Positions 43,558 through 51,551 of a stretch of DNA of 64,000 bases are shown here, in pieces (within the stretch, counting starts at the first letter, position 1; each line of letters opens with the position of its first letter). Below the pieces are notes generated by a model. That model was given only the letters and a program-made list of their open reading frames with translations, did no database searches and was not told where the DNA came from. The stretch lies in NCBI RefSeq assembly GCF_027023865.1, contig NZ_JALVUC010000022.1:20474-84473 (forward strand). The letters are read 5' to 3'. This DNA comes from Thermococcus sp. (GTDB taxonomy: Archaea > Methanobacteriota_B > Thermococci > Thermococcales > Thermococcaceae). The translations under genes were made by a program, and so were the position numbers.

Positions 43558-45876
43558 TCAAAGCATCAACTCCTCTCTATCCATGTATCCTTCAAGGTAA
43601 AGCCCACCTAGAAAAACCTGGCCGACGTTTATCCCGTTATCTCCACGCGGGACTTCGGTTGTCACGTGGAATCTCAGACCGTTGCTCTCGACGGCCTTTC
43701 TAATCGTCTTCACAATGAGCTCGTTGTAGGAAACACCACCGCTCATGGCTATGTCCTCCACTCCCAGTTCCTTCGCTTTTTCAATCACGACCTCTGCAAA
43801 GGCCTTTGCGAGTGCCAGATGGACGGAGTAGGCAATATCCGATGGCGAAGCCCTATCAAGGACGTCAAGGGCCTGAGGGAACAGCTCTTCAACCTTTATT
43901 AGTTCCCCTTCAATAGGCACCTCGAATTTCAGATCGTTCTTACCCCCCATAGCCAGACTCTCCAGCTTCATCGCGGGTTCTCCCTCGTAGTGCCTCCTGT
44001 AAGCGACGTTAAGCAGGACTGCGAGGGAATCAAGGACCCTTCCGGTTGAGGAGGCGTACGCCAAGTTTATCCCCTTGGTGAGCTGATTTAGAACAACGTT
44101 AAACTCGACCTCTCCATACTTAAGGTTTTCAATGGACTTTGGACAGCATTTTCTTACGATGCCTTCAAGCTCATCGATGGAGTATATTTTACTCAAGATC
44201 CCCATCAACGCTCTGAGTGGATAATAGCTCGCCAGATCACCACCGGGGAGCGGGTAGTAGTCTACATGAGCCAGCCTTTCAACATCCTCGTAGCTTAAAT
44301 AGATAACCTCGCCGCCCCAGGCGTTTCCATCGGTTCCGTAGCCGACTCCGTCAAGGGCTATACCTACCGCTGATTCAAGATTCTTCTCAGCTAAAACGCT
44401 TGCTATGTGGGCGTAGTGATGTTGAACCTGGAGGAGTTCAACACCCAACTCGTTCGCAAGCTCCATAGCAAGCTTTGTTGTGTTGTAAGCAGGATGGAGG
44501 TCGGCTATTATCAAGTCGAAGTTCTTAACGCGGAGAATCCTCTTGAAGTGCTCTATCGCCTCGCGCATGAACTCAAGGACTTCAACCTTTCCGGTGTTTC
44601 CTATGTACTGACTTGGATAGACCTTCCCATTCTTGGCAACGCCGAAGGCGTTCATAAGCTCGGCACCGACGGCCAGGCCCCGGTAATCGAAGGGAATCCC
44701 TATCGGCAGGGGCACGAACCCTCTACTCCTTCTTATGACTGTCCTCCTGCCATCAACGAAGCGAATCACACTATCATCTGTTCTATTCAGTATCTTCCTA
44801 TTGTGGAGGAGAAGGTAGTCAGCCATATTCTTCAGCTCTTTGAAGGCCTTCTCATTATCCTTAACCATTGGTATCCCGGGATAGTTCGCTGACGTCATGA
44901 CGTAAACTTTCGTCTTGCTCCAGTGAAAGAGTATGTAGTGTGTTCCCGCGTAGGGGAGCATCACGCCAATTGTGTGCAGGCCCGGGGCCAAATTCTCAGG
45001 CAGAGGAAAGGGTTCTCTCTTGCGGAGCGTTATTATCGGCCTTCTATATGAGGTCAGTTCTTCCTCTTCTCCCCCGTTTACATAAGCGAAGCTTCTGACG
45101 GTTTTGAGGGAATCGGCCATTATGGCAAAGGGCTTCTGGGGTCTGAAGGTTCTCTTCCTTAGCTCTGAGATGACCTCCCCATTGGTTGCGTCACATGCTA
45201 AGTGAATCCCCCCGATACCTTTGATAGCTATGATATAACCCCTATCTATAAGCTCGGCCGCCTTCCTCAGCGGGTCGCCGGTTATCTCATTACCATCGTT
45301 CGTGTAAAGGCGATAGCTCGGCCCGCAGACGGGACATGCTGTCGGTTCGGCATGATAGCGCCTGTTGAGTGGGTCTTCGTACTCACTTCTACAGAAGTCA
45401 CACATCGGAAATTCGCGCATGGTCGTGTTTTCACGGTCGTAGGGTAAATCCTCGATAATCGTGAACCTTGGACCACAGTTAGTGCAGACGATGAAGGGGT
45501 ACATGTAGCGTTTGTTGGTTGGGTCAAACAACTCCCTTAAGCAATCGTCGCATATCGCTATATCCGGTGGGATTATTGAGTCGCCTTCCTTCCCTCCCTT
45601 CGAGCTTTTTTCAATATGGAACTCCGAAAAGCCCTGGGGTGGGATTTCTTTCTTCTCAACTCTGTCTATCCTCGCGAGTGGCGGCTTCTTACGGTGCAAA
45701 TCTCGAAGAAACGCCTCTACCTCCTCCTCTCTGCCTTCAACCACTATCTCAACGCCAGCATCGCCGAGGTTCTTGACGTAGCCCTTGAGGTTGTGCTCGT
45801 GGGCTATGCGATATATAAAAGGCCTGAAGCCGACGGCCTGAACGATTCCCTGAACGTGAAGATGATACGCCCTCAT
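43558..45876 (-). CDS. hypF: Carbamoyltransferase HypF
   Basis: A 772-aa HypF that activates carbamoyl phosphate and carbamoylates the HypE C-terminal Cys. Domains in order: acylphosphatase (GIVQAVGFRPFIYRIA, 1-90), two zinc fingers (CDDCLREL...CTNCGPR; CDFC...CPVCGP), a YrdC-like domain (~190-370) and a Kae1-like C-terminal domain (HHYAHIASVLAEKN; ALDGVGYGTDGNAWGGE). CCGGTGAGG precedes the ATG at 45876. A minus-strand TATA box CCTATAAAGG (about 45908-45917) drives hypF-hypE. Confidence 0.95.
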   Translation of the reverse strand: MRAYHLHVQGIVQAVGFRPFIYRIAHEHNLKGYVKNLGDAGVEIVVEGREEEVEAFLRDLHRKKPPLARIDRVEKKEIPPQGFSEFHIEKSSKGGKEGDSIIPPDIAICDDCLRELFDPTNKRYMYPFIVCTNCGPRFTIIEDLPYDRENTTMREFPMCDFCRSEYEDPLNRRYHAEPTACPVCGPSYRLYTNDGNEITGDPLRKAAELIDRGYIIAIKGIGGIHLACDATNGEVISELRKRTFRPQKPFAIMADSLKTVRSFAYVNGGEEEELTSYRRPIITLRKREPFPLPENLAPGLHTIGVMLPYAGTHYILFHWSKTKVYVMTSANYPGIPMVKDNEKAFKELKNMADYLLLHNRKILNRTDDSVIRFVDGRRTVIRRSRGFVPLPIGIPFDYRGLAVGAELMNAFGVAKNGKVYPSQYIGNTGKVEVLEFMREAIEHFKRILRVKNFDLIIADLHPAYNTTKLAMELANELGVELLQVQHHYAHIASVLAEKNLESAVGIALDGVGYGTDGNAWGGEVIYLSYEDVERLAHVDYYPLPGGDLASYYPLRALMGILSKIYSIDELEGIVRKCCPKSIENLKYGEVEFNVVLNQLTKGINLAYASSTGRVLDSLAVLLNVAYRRHYEGEPAMKLESLAMGGKNDLKFEVPIEGELIKVEELFPQALDVLDRASPSDIAYSVHLALAKAFAEVVIEKAKELGVEDIAMSGGVSYNELIVKTIRKAVESNGLRFHVTTEVPRGDNGINVGQVFLGGLYLEGYMDREELML

Positions 45877-45966
45877 CCTCTCACCGGTTCCTTTTTTGCA
45901 ATCAAAGCCTTTATAGGTTTTCAAAACCAAAAGTTGAAAACGATAGGGGAATTTTGAACCCCTAGT

Positions 45967-47091
45967 TTAGAACAAAACCCCGTACTTGTAGAATATCTGG
46001 CAGGTCCCCTCGTAGGATACCATGCACGGTCCAATTGGGTACCTCGGCGTGCAGGTCTTGCCGAAGTGCGGGCAATCGGTTGGGAGTGCCAGTCCCCTCA
46101 GGACTGCACCGCAGAGGCAGCCTTTCTCAAGGTCCGGCAGGTTCTTGGGCACATCAACGTCGTAGAGGTTCTTGATGTCAAGTTCCTTCCACTCGTCCCT
46201 CAGCTCAAGGCCGGTTCCCGGGAAGACCCCAAGGGCGCGCCACTTAGCATCCACTACCTTGAAATATTTATCAATGAGCCTCTGGGCAACGACATTCCCC
46301 TCGTATTTCACAGAACGCTTGTACTCATTGACGACCCTTCCGTCGCCTTCCTTGTACATCTTAACAAGCAGAAGGATCGCCATAAGGACGTCGTTTGGTT
46401 CAAACCCTGCAACGACCTGTGGGATTCCGTATCTCTCACTCAGGAACTCCCAACCTTTCACACCAATTATCGTTGAAACATGGCCTGCATCTATGAGGGC
46501 ATCAATCCTGCTCTTCTGTTTTATCAGCACCTCTACCCCTTGGGGTGTGAGCCTGTGAACTGAGTAAACTTTGAAGTTTTCCAGGCCCTCGTTGACTACG
46601 GCGTTTATCATCCCTGCTGTCGGTGCGGTTGTTGTCTCAAAGCCCGGGCTGAAGTGGACGACCGTCTTGTCGGGGTTCTCCTTTGCTATCCTGTAAGTGT
46701 CGAAGATTGAATAGACGACACGGACGTCATAACCTTCACTCTTTAGGTCGGCAAAGCTCCCCACCGGTGTCGGTATCTTGTACATGTCACCAAAAGTAGT
46801 CATGATAATCTCATTGCCCTCTTCTCTGGCCTTCTTCATTATCATCTGCATAGCCACGATGTCTTCGACTGGAGTTATGCAGACTGGACAGCCGGGCCCG
46901 CTGACAACCCTGACGTTCTTTGGAAGGAGCGAGCGGATTCCGGAGCGGGTTATTGTGTCTTCATGCGTTCCACAGACGTGCATTATCCTTATCTCACCTT
47001 CTAAAGTCTTTGCCTCCTCTCTGATCTTCTCGACGAGTTTTCGGGCTACACCCCTGTCCCTGTAGGGGCTGACTACATCCTCAACACCCAT
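45967..47091 (-). CDS. hypD: Hydrogenase maturation protein HypD
   Basis: A 374-aa Fe-S protein that, with HypC, assembles Fe(CN)2CO. Conserved motifs: MHVCGTHEDTITRSGIRSLLP, SGPGCPVCITP and HFSPGFETTTAP, then the C-terminal [4Fe-4S] cysteines (GCLCGAVLRG, CPHFGKTC, GPCMVSYEGTC). GGTGATTGAG before the ATG at 47091 fixes the start, one base past the hypC stop; the longer frame to 47187 overlaps hypC. Confidence 0.94.
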   Translation of the reverse strand: MGVEDVVSPYRDRGVARKLVEKIREEAKTLEGEIRIMHVCGTHEDTITRSGIRSLLPKNVRVVSGPGCPVCITPVEDIVAMQMIMKKAREEGNEIIMTTFGDMYKIPTPVGSFADLKSEGYDVRVVYSIFDTYRIAKENPDKTVVHFSPGFETTTAPTAGMINAVVNEGLENFKVYSVHRLTPQGVEVLIKQKSRIDALIDAGHVSTIIGVKGWEFLSERYGIPQVVAGFEPNDVLMAILLLVKMYKEGDGRVVNEYKRSVKYEGNVVAQRLIDKYFKVVDAKWRALGVFPGTGLELRDEWKELDIKNLYDVDVPKNLPDLEKGCLCGAVLRGLALPTDCPHFGKTCTPRYPIGPCMVSYEGTCQIFYKYGVLF

Positions 47092-47092
47092 C

Positions 47093-47353
47093 TCAATCAC
47101 CCGGGTAATAATAGCCTCCAATGGCGTCGTCTTCAACTTTGAAAACTTCATCCCAAGCGTTGAGTATCTCTCTAGCCGTTTCCTCATCGACGCGCTCTAT
47201 TATGAAGCCCGTGTGGATGAGGACGTACTCCCCAACCTTGACATCGGGCATCAGGTCTATTCTCGCCTCCCTCTTAACCCCTCCAAAGTCAACCCACGCG
47301 GTTCCATTGTCGGGGTTAACTTCCAGCACCTTCGCGATGGTCGCGAGACACAT
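47093..47353 (-). CDS. hypC: Hydrogenase maturation chaperone HypC
   Basis: An 86-aa HypC. After the start Met comes the essential Cys2 (MCLATIAKV), which binds the iron precursor together with HypD; VDFGGVKREARIDLMPDVKVGEYVLIHTGFIIERV is the OB-fold core. GGTGAG lies a few bases before the ATG at 47353. It sits between a Cys-less paralogue and hypD, forming a three-gene unit. Confidence 0.93.
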   Translation of the reverse strand: MCLATIAKVLEVNPDNGTAWVDFGGVKREARIDLMPDVKVGEYVLIHTGFIIERVDEETAREILNAWDEVFKVEDDAIGGYYYPGD

Positions 47354-47405
47354 TTTTCTCACCGTCCAGAAATACAAACTGCTGTTATTTAGCCTTTCTA
47401 AAACC

Positions 47406-47654
47406 TCAGGTTTTCAACCAGGAGAACGTCATCTCCACCCTCTGCTCGTGGTGGTAGGAACAGTGCTCCAGCGTTTTCCTCGCTTCCTCCTCGCTGACCT
47501 TCTCGAGGATGATACCATAGTAGATCATCACGTAGTCGCCCGGCTTCACATCCTTGATAAAGTCGAGCTTCGCCTCCTTGAACTGGCCTTCGACATCCAC
47601 TATGGCTTCATCGCCCTTGACCTCAACGACCCTTCCGGCGAGCATCAGGGCCAT
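47406..47654 (-). CDS. HypC-family paralogue lacking the N-terminal Cys
   Basis: An 82-aa HypC/HybG/HupF-like OB-fold: LAGRVVEVKGDEAIVDVEGQFKEAKLDFIKDVKPGDYVMIYYGIILEKV. The start reads Met-Ala-Leu-Met, so the catalytic Cys2 of HypC is absent from any possible start. The only cysteine is in the tail (EHCSYHHEQ). It could act as a large-subunit-specific chaperone or regulator rather than in iron assembly. It heads the operon with hypC and hypD. The minus-strand TATA box CCTATAAATAG (47681-47691) is the promoter. Confidence 0.85.
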   Translation of the reverse strand: MALMLAGRVVEVKGDEAIVDVEGQFKEAKLDFIKDVKPGDYVMIYYGIILEKVSEEEARKTLEHCSYHHEQRVEMTFSWLKT

Positions 47655-47680
47655 GGTTATCAACCAAAAGTGAAAGAAAA

Positions 47681-47691
47681 CTATTTATAGG
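47681..47691. promoter_or_regulatory. Shared TATA element between hypC2-CD and the DUF302 gene
   Basis: CTATTTATAGG on the plus strand reads CCTATAAATAG on the minus strand, so one AT-rich element can serve as TATA box in both directions. The distances to the starts (ATG 47654 minus, ATG 47724 plus) suit both. Confidence 0.55.
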
Positions 47692-47698
47692 CTTTTTC

Positions 47699-47710
47699 CT
47701 GACTAGTCAG
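47699..47710. promoter_or_regulatory. TetR-type operator 1 (perfect palindrome)
   Basis: CTGACTAGTCAG is a perfect 12-bp palindrome lying over the expected transcription start of the DUF302 gene. Its half-sites (TGACT/AGTCA) recur in front of the TetR gene and the molybdopterin-oxidoreductase operon. Confidence 0.6.
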
Positions 47711-47723
47711 TTAGGTGATCTGC

Positions 47724-48107
47724 ATGGAAAATATGATGAGGGATGTGGTGAAGGGTGCTAGGAGCAGATACGGTTTTGAGGAGACCCTGCAGAGGATAAA
47801 GGAGAAAACTGAAGAGCTTGGATGGACTGTTATAGGGGAGCACGACTTCAGGGACAATGTTGGGCTTAAGTTTGCCGTCCTCGAGGTCTGCAACAGGGAA
47901 TTCGCCACGAAGGCCGTTAGCAAGCCCGAGAACCGCTGGGTCTCAGCGATGATGCCCTGCAAGTTCTCAGTCATAGAGATGCCCGATGGGATATATGTTT
48001 TCGGCATGAACATGGGTCTCTTCGCCGGGGCTGTTGGTAGGGAGCTTGGGGAACTCCTGTCTGAGGTTGCGAGGATAGACGAGAAGATAGTCTCCTCAGT
48101 TCTTTGA
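47724..48107 (+). CDS. DUF302-domain protein
   Basis: A 127-aa protein. The middle (EETLQRIKEKTEELGWTVIGEHDF, then LEVCNREFATKAV and MPCKFSVIEMPDGIYVFGMN) matches the DUF302 fold, often seen near redox or stress genes; function unknown. GGTGATCTGC before ATG 47724 fixes the start. The operator palindrome between its TATA box and start codon suggests repression by the TetR protein encoded next. Confidence 0.85.
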   Translation: MENMMRDVVKGARSRYGFEETLQRIKEKTEELGWTVIGEHDFRDNVGLKFAVLEVCNREFATKAVSKPENRWVSAMMPCKFSVIEMPDGIYVFGMNMGLFAGAVGRELGELLSEVARIDEKIVSSVL

Positions 48108-48189
48108 TTGTGTGAGTGTTTAATTTTCCTGTTTTCTTATCACAGAAAAGCTTAAAATCCTCTATGCCCATGATTGCCTAGGTGTATAA

Positions 48190-48203
48190 TGACCGTGTAG
48201 TCA
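48190..48203. promoter_or_regulatory. TetR-type operator 2 (TGAC-N6-GTCA)
   Basis: TGACCGTGTAGTCA is a 14-bp interrupted palindrome ending 12 bases before the TetR start codon and about 30-40 bases downstream of the TATA-like GCTTAAAATCC (48150-48160). The same 14-bp spacing is seen at 48896, which suggests autorepression. Confidence 0.6.
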
Positions 48204-48214
48204 GAGGTGCCTGA

Positions 48215-48808
48215 ATGGTCACTAAGTCCCCAGGAAAAATAAGAGAAAAGTTGGTTTCAGCAGCTATGGAGCTCTTTGCTAAGAAAGGCTTTGATAAGAC
48301 CACGGTAGATGAAATTGTCGCCAAAGCAGGTGTTGCTAAAGGGACATTCTACCTCTACTTCAAGAGCAAGAAGGATCTCATAAATGAGCTGGCTTTTGAA
48401 GTGATGCCAATAATGTCAATGCCCTCGCTCAGCGACCCCTACATAACCATCAGCTACCCTAATCTTGCAGGTTACCTCCTCCAGCTCGGTAGGGAATTCA
48501 TGGAGTTTTACTCAACCGAGTACCGGGCCGAGATATTCTTTCATATGCTCTCTATCGGAGAGAGAATGAGGAGTATACGCGAGATCTACACCCAATCTTG
48601 TGCCGAGCTTCTCAGGGAAGGCGCCCGGAGAATCACAGCCTACGTCAAAGTTGGCTTTGAGGACGCACTGATAGCGTTTCAAATGTTCATTGCCGCACTC
48701 ATGCACTACTTACACTCCAAGAACTGTTTGGGGTTCTCTGAAGAGCATTACTTAAAGAGGGTAGTCCTCGCTGTGGTGAACAACCTTAAAATAGCGTCAA
48801 GTGTTTGA
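48215..48808 (+). CDS. TetR-family transcription repressor
   Basis: A 197-aa regulator. The N-terminal helix-turn-helix region (KLVSAAMELFAKKGFDKTTVDEIVAKAGVAKGTFYLYFKSKKDLI) is a textbook TetR domain; the C-terminal helical half would bind an effector. TetR proteins are uncommon in hyperthermophilic archaea. Palindromes of the same type flank the gene (47699, 48190, 48896), so it probably represses itself, the DUF302 gene and the following hydrogenase operon. AGAGGTG precedes the ATG. Confidence 0.92.
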   Translation: MVTKSPGKIREKLVSAAMELFAKKGFDKTTVDEIVAKAGVAKGTFYLYFKSKKDLINELAFEVMPIMSMPSLSDPYITISYPNLAGYLLQLGREFMEFYSTEYRAEIFFHMLSIGERMRSIREIYTQSCAELLREGARRITAYVKVGFEDALIAFQMFIAALMHYLHSKNCLGFSEEHYLKRVVLAVVNNLKIASSV

Positions 48809-48867
48809 GAATCACACCATTCTTGCCCAATCCTGTTTATCCAATGCCCTCCTCTGTTCAGGGAAAC

Positions 48868-48877
48868 TATATAAACT
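48868..48877 (+). promoter_or_regulatory. TATA box of the molybdopterin-oxidoreductase-hydrogenase operon
   Basis: CTATATAAAC is a strong archaeal TATA box. The expected start of transcription (~48898-48902) falls within operator 3. Confidence 0.65.
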
Positions 48878-48895
48878 ATTCCCACACATCTTTTA

Positions 48896-48909
48896 TGACT
48901 GACCAGTCA
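48896..48909. promoter_or_regulatory. TetR-type operator 3 (TGAC-N6-GTCA)
   Basis: TGACTGACCAGTCA has the same half-sites and the same six-base spacer as operator 2. It lies 18-30 bases downstream of the TATA box, where a bound repressor would block the polymerase. Confidence 0.62.
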
Positions 48910-48929
48910 CTAAACGGTGGTGGTATTTG

Positions 48930-50990
48930 ATGGAAGAGAAACTGATTCCTGTGGTCTGCCCATGGTGCTCCGTAGGCTGTCGCTTCTACGCAGTGAGTGT
49001 CAACGGATACATCAGAAGGGTGGAATTCGACTACGACCATCCGACAATAACAAACAGGGGAAAGCTCTGCCCTAAGGGGGTTGCCTCATACCAGTTTATA
49101 AACAGTCCCCAGAGACTTAAGAAACCCCTCAAGCGCGTTGGAGAAAAGGGCGAAGGGAAATTTGAAGAGATCAGCTGGGAAGAGGCTTACGGGATAATTA
49201 CCGAACGGATAAAAGAGATCAAGGAAACCTACGGTCCGGAGGCAATAGCCTTCCTGAGCAGCGAGAAGATAACCCTCGAGGAGAACTACCTCATCCACAA
49301 GCTTTCCAAGGCGATAGGGACCAACCACCTTGACTTCCCTGGAAGATATTGTCAGTATTCAAACAGCCCCGCTAGGACAGCTGTTTTTGGAAGTTCAGCC
49401 GCTACAAATCCCTTTGAAGACCTTGCCAAGGCTGAGATGATAGTCGTCTGGGGCCACAACCCTGCTGAAACGGCTCCCGTACTCTTTGGTCAGTACATTG
49501 AGAAAGCTATCATCGACAACGGTGTCGAGATGATTGTCGTGGATCCGCGCTCAACAAGGGGACACAAGTACGCCTCACTCCACCTCAAGCCCTATCCTGG
49601 AACTGACCTCGCGGTCGCCCTTGCCATGTTAAACGTCGTAATAAACGAGGAGATTTACGATAAGGAGTTCGTCCAGGAGAAAACAACGGGCTTTGATAAG
49701 CTCAGAGAATCAGTTAAGGATTACACACCAGAGTGGGCTGAAAAGATAAGTGGTGTTTCAGCTGACGATATACGAAAGGCCGCGGGACTTATAGCGGGTA
49801 AGAGGACGGCTTTTCTTGTCAGTGAGGGTGTCAACCAGCATATAAATGGATTCAACCTCTCACTAGCCATAGCTGATCTAATTGCAATAACCGGCAACAT
49901 AGGTAAGGAAGGTGTCTGGAGCGGTGTCTTCCCCGGAGCGCAGTGTGGATTCTGCTCTGCCATGACCGGCATAGCTCCAAACAAGCTCCCCACCGGAAAG
50001 CTCGTTACCGATGAAGCTTCAAGGGCCGAGCTTGAGAGACTCTGGGGATTCCCGATTCCTGACTGGGTCGGCTTTGACCTCACGACCATGATACGGGAGA
50101 TGGGCAACAAGATACGCATGATGTACATGGTTGCCGGGAACATAGCCAAGTCCGCTCCGAACAGCGGTTGGGTTCGTGAGCAGCTCAGGAAGCTCGACTT
50201 CCTCGTTGTCCAGGACATATTCCTAACTGACACTGCCATGTACGCCGACATAGTTCTGCCCGCGGCCGCATGGTTTGAAAAGACTGGAACAGCCATAAGC
50301 GCCGAAAGAAGAGTACAGAGAAGCTACAAAGCCGCTGAAGCGCCGGGAGAGGCAAAACCCGACTGGCTCATCATCGTTGAGCTCGCCAAGGAGCTCGACT
50401 TCGGTGAGTTCTTTAAGTATAGCCACCCGGATGAAATCCTCAGGGAGATAAACAGTGTCATACCAGTATTCAAGGGTGCAACTCCTGAATACTTGGCGGA
50501 GCATCTCGAGGGGTGCTTCTTCCCGTGCAGTGAACCGGGTGAAGGGACGAAGATTCTCTTCAAAAAGGGCTTCAAGACGGCCGATGGAAAGGCTCATCTC
50601 CAGCCAGTTGAATGGCGTGAACCACCTGAGATACCTGACAGTGAGTATCCGTTCTGGTTGACCAACTTTAGGCTGGTCGGCCACTGGCACACCCTCACGA
50701 TGAGTGGTGAGAGCCCGAGCCTTGAGAAGCGCTGGCCAGAGGAGTACCTTATGGTAAATCCAAAGGACGCCAGAACCCTTGGGATAAAAACTGATGACCT
50801 CGTGAAGGTCTCAACCAGGCGCGGAAGCATTCTCGTGAGAGCTGAGGTTACAAACCATGTCAGGGAGGGTGTCATAGCAATACCCAACCACTGGGACAAT
50901 AACTTCCTCACACTGGATGAGATACACGAAAAGACAAAGATGGCTGAGCTGAAGGCGGTCGCCGCCAAGGTTGAGAAGGTGGAGGAGTGA
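48930..50990 (+). CDS. Molybdopterin (Mo/W-bisPGD) oxidoreductase, formate-dehydrogenase-like, substrate unknown
   Basis: A 686-aa protein related to FdhA/FdhF. CPWCSVGC (10-17) with LCPKG (47-50) binds one [4Fe-4S]. The cofactor domains follow (WGHNPAETAP, VDPRSTRG, EGVNQHINGFN, GNIGKEG), and a C-terminal molybdopterin-binding domain (TRRGSILVRAEVTNHVREGVIAIP). The catalytic Cys141 is kept in GRYCQYSNSP, but the next residue, His in formate dehydrogenases, is Gln142. The RGQNNVQG arginine motif is replaced by FPGAQCGFCSAMTG. Formate is thus doubtful. It heads an operon with an FeS subunit and a group 4 hydrogenase. GGTGGTGG supports ATG 48930. Confidence 0.88.
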   Translation: MEEKLIPVVCPWCSVGCRFYAVSVNGYIRRVEFDYDHPTITNRGKLCPKGVASYQFINSPQRLKKPLKRVGEKGEGKFEEISWEEAYGIITERIKEIKETYGPEAIAFLSSEKITLEENYLIHKLSKAIGTNHLDFPGRYCQYSNSPARTAVFGSSAATNPFEDLAKAEMIVVWGHNPAETAPVLFGQYIEKAIIDNGVEMIVVDPRSTRGHKYASLHLKPYPGTDLAVALAMLNVVINEEIYDKEFVQEKTTGFDKLRESVKDYTPEWAEKISGVSADDIRKAAGLIAGKRTAFLVSEGVNQHINGFNLSLAIADLIAITGNIGKEGVWSGVFPGAQCGFCSAMTGIAPNKLPTGKLVTDEASRAELERLWGFPIPDWVGFDLTTMIREMGNKIRMMYMVAGNIAKSAPNSGWVREQLRKLDFLVVQDIFLTDTAMYADIVLPAAAWFEKTGTAISAERRVQRSYKAAEAPGEAKPDWLIIVELAKELDFGEFFKYSHPDEILREINSVIPVFKGATPEYLAEHLEGCFFPCSEPGEGTKILFKKGFKTADGKAHLQPVEWREPPEIPDSEYPFWLTNFRLVGHWHTLTMSGESPSLEKRWPEEYLMVNPKDARTLGIKTDDLVKVSTRRGSILVRAEVTNHVREGVIAIPNHWDNNFLTLDEIHEKTKMAELKAVAAKVEKVEE

Positions 50991-51000
50991 GGTGGTTGAG

Positions 51001-51504
51001 ATGGCCCACAAGAAGATTTTCCTGGACTACAACCGTTGCATTGGTTGTAAAGCCTGTGAAGTGGCCTGTGAAATGACCCATGGTGAGGCGCGCATTAAGA
51101 TCTTTGAGTTCCCTGACCTCTTCACTGTACCCTTCAACTGTCGCCACTGTGAGAAGGCGCCCTGCCTCAACGTCTGCCCCACCGGAGCCCTCTTTAGGGA
51201 CGAGGATGGCGCGGTTGCATTCAACCCGCTCAGCTGTATCGGCTGTCTCATGTGCGCCGTTGCTTGTCCGTTTGGAATACCAAAGCTCGACGAGGAGAAC
51301 AAGATCATGGACAAGTGCGACCTCTGCGCAGATAGGAGGGAGGAGGGCCTTCTTCCCGCGTGTGTTTCAGCGTGTCCAACTGAAGCACTCAAGTACGGCG
51401 ATATAAACGAGGTACTCTGGAACAGGGAAGGAAAGGTAGTAGCGAACCTGAAGGGTTCGGCCGAGAAAGGGGAGGGCGAAGAGGAGGCTTACATAATCCT
51501 CTGA
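51001..51504 (+). CDS. HycB/FdhB-like four-cluster ferredoxin subunit
   Basis: A 167-aa protein with four [4Fe-4S] motifs: CIGCKACEVAC, CRHCEKAPCLNVCP, CIGCLMCAVACP, and CDLC...PACVSACP. It would carry electrons from the molybdopterin oxidoreductase to the hydrogenase arm. GAGGTGGTTGAG lies before ATG 51001, 10 bp after the upstream stop. Confidence 0.9.
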   Translation: MAHKKIFLDYNRCIGCKACEVACEMTHGEARIKIFEFPDLFTVPFNCRHCEKAPCLNVCPTGALFRDEDGAVAFNPLSCIGCLMCAVACPFGIPKLDEENKIMDKCDLCADRREEGLLPACVSACPTEALKYGDINEVLWNREGKVVANLKGSAEKGEGEEEAYIIL

Positions 51505-51551
51505 CTTAATTTTTGCGAAGAAAACTAAACTGACTAAAGGGGTGATGGAGC

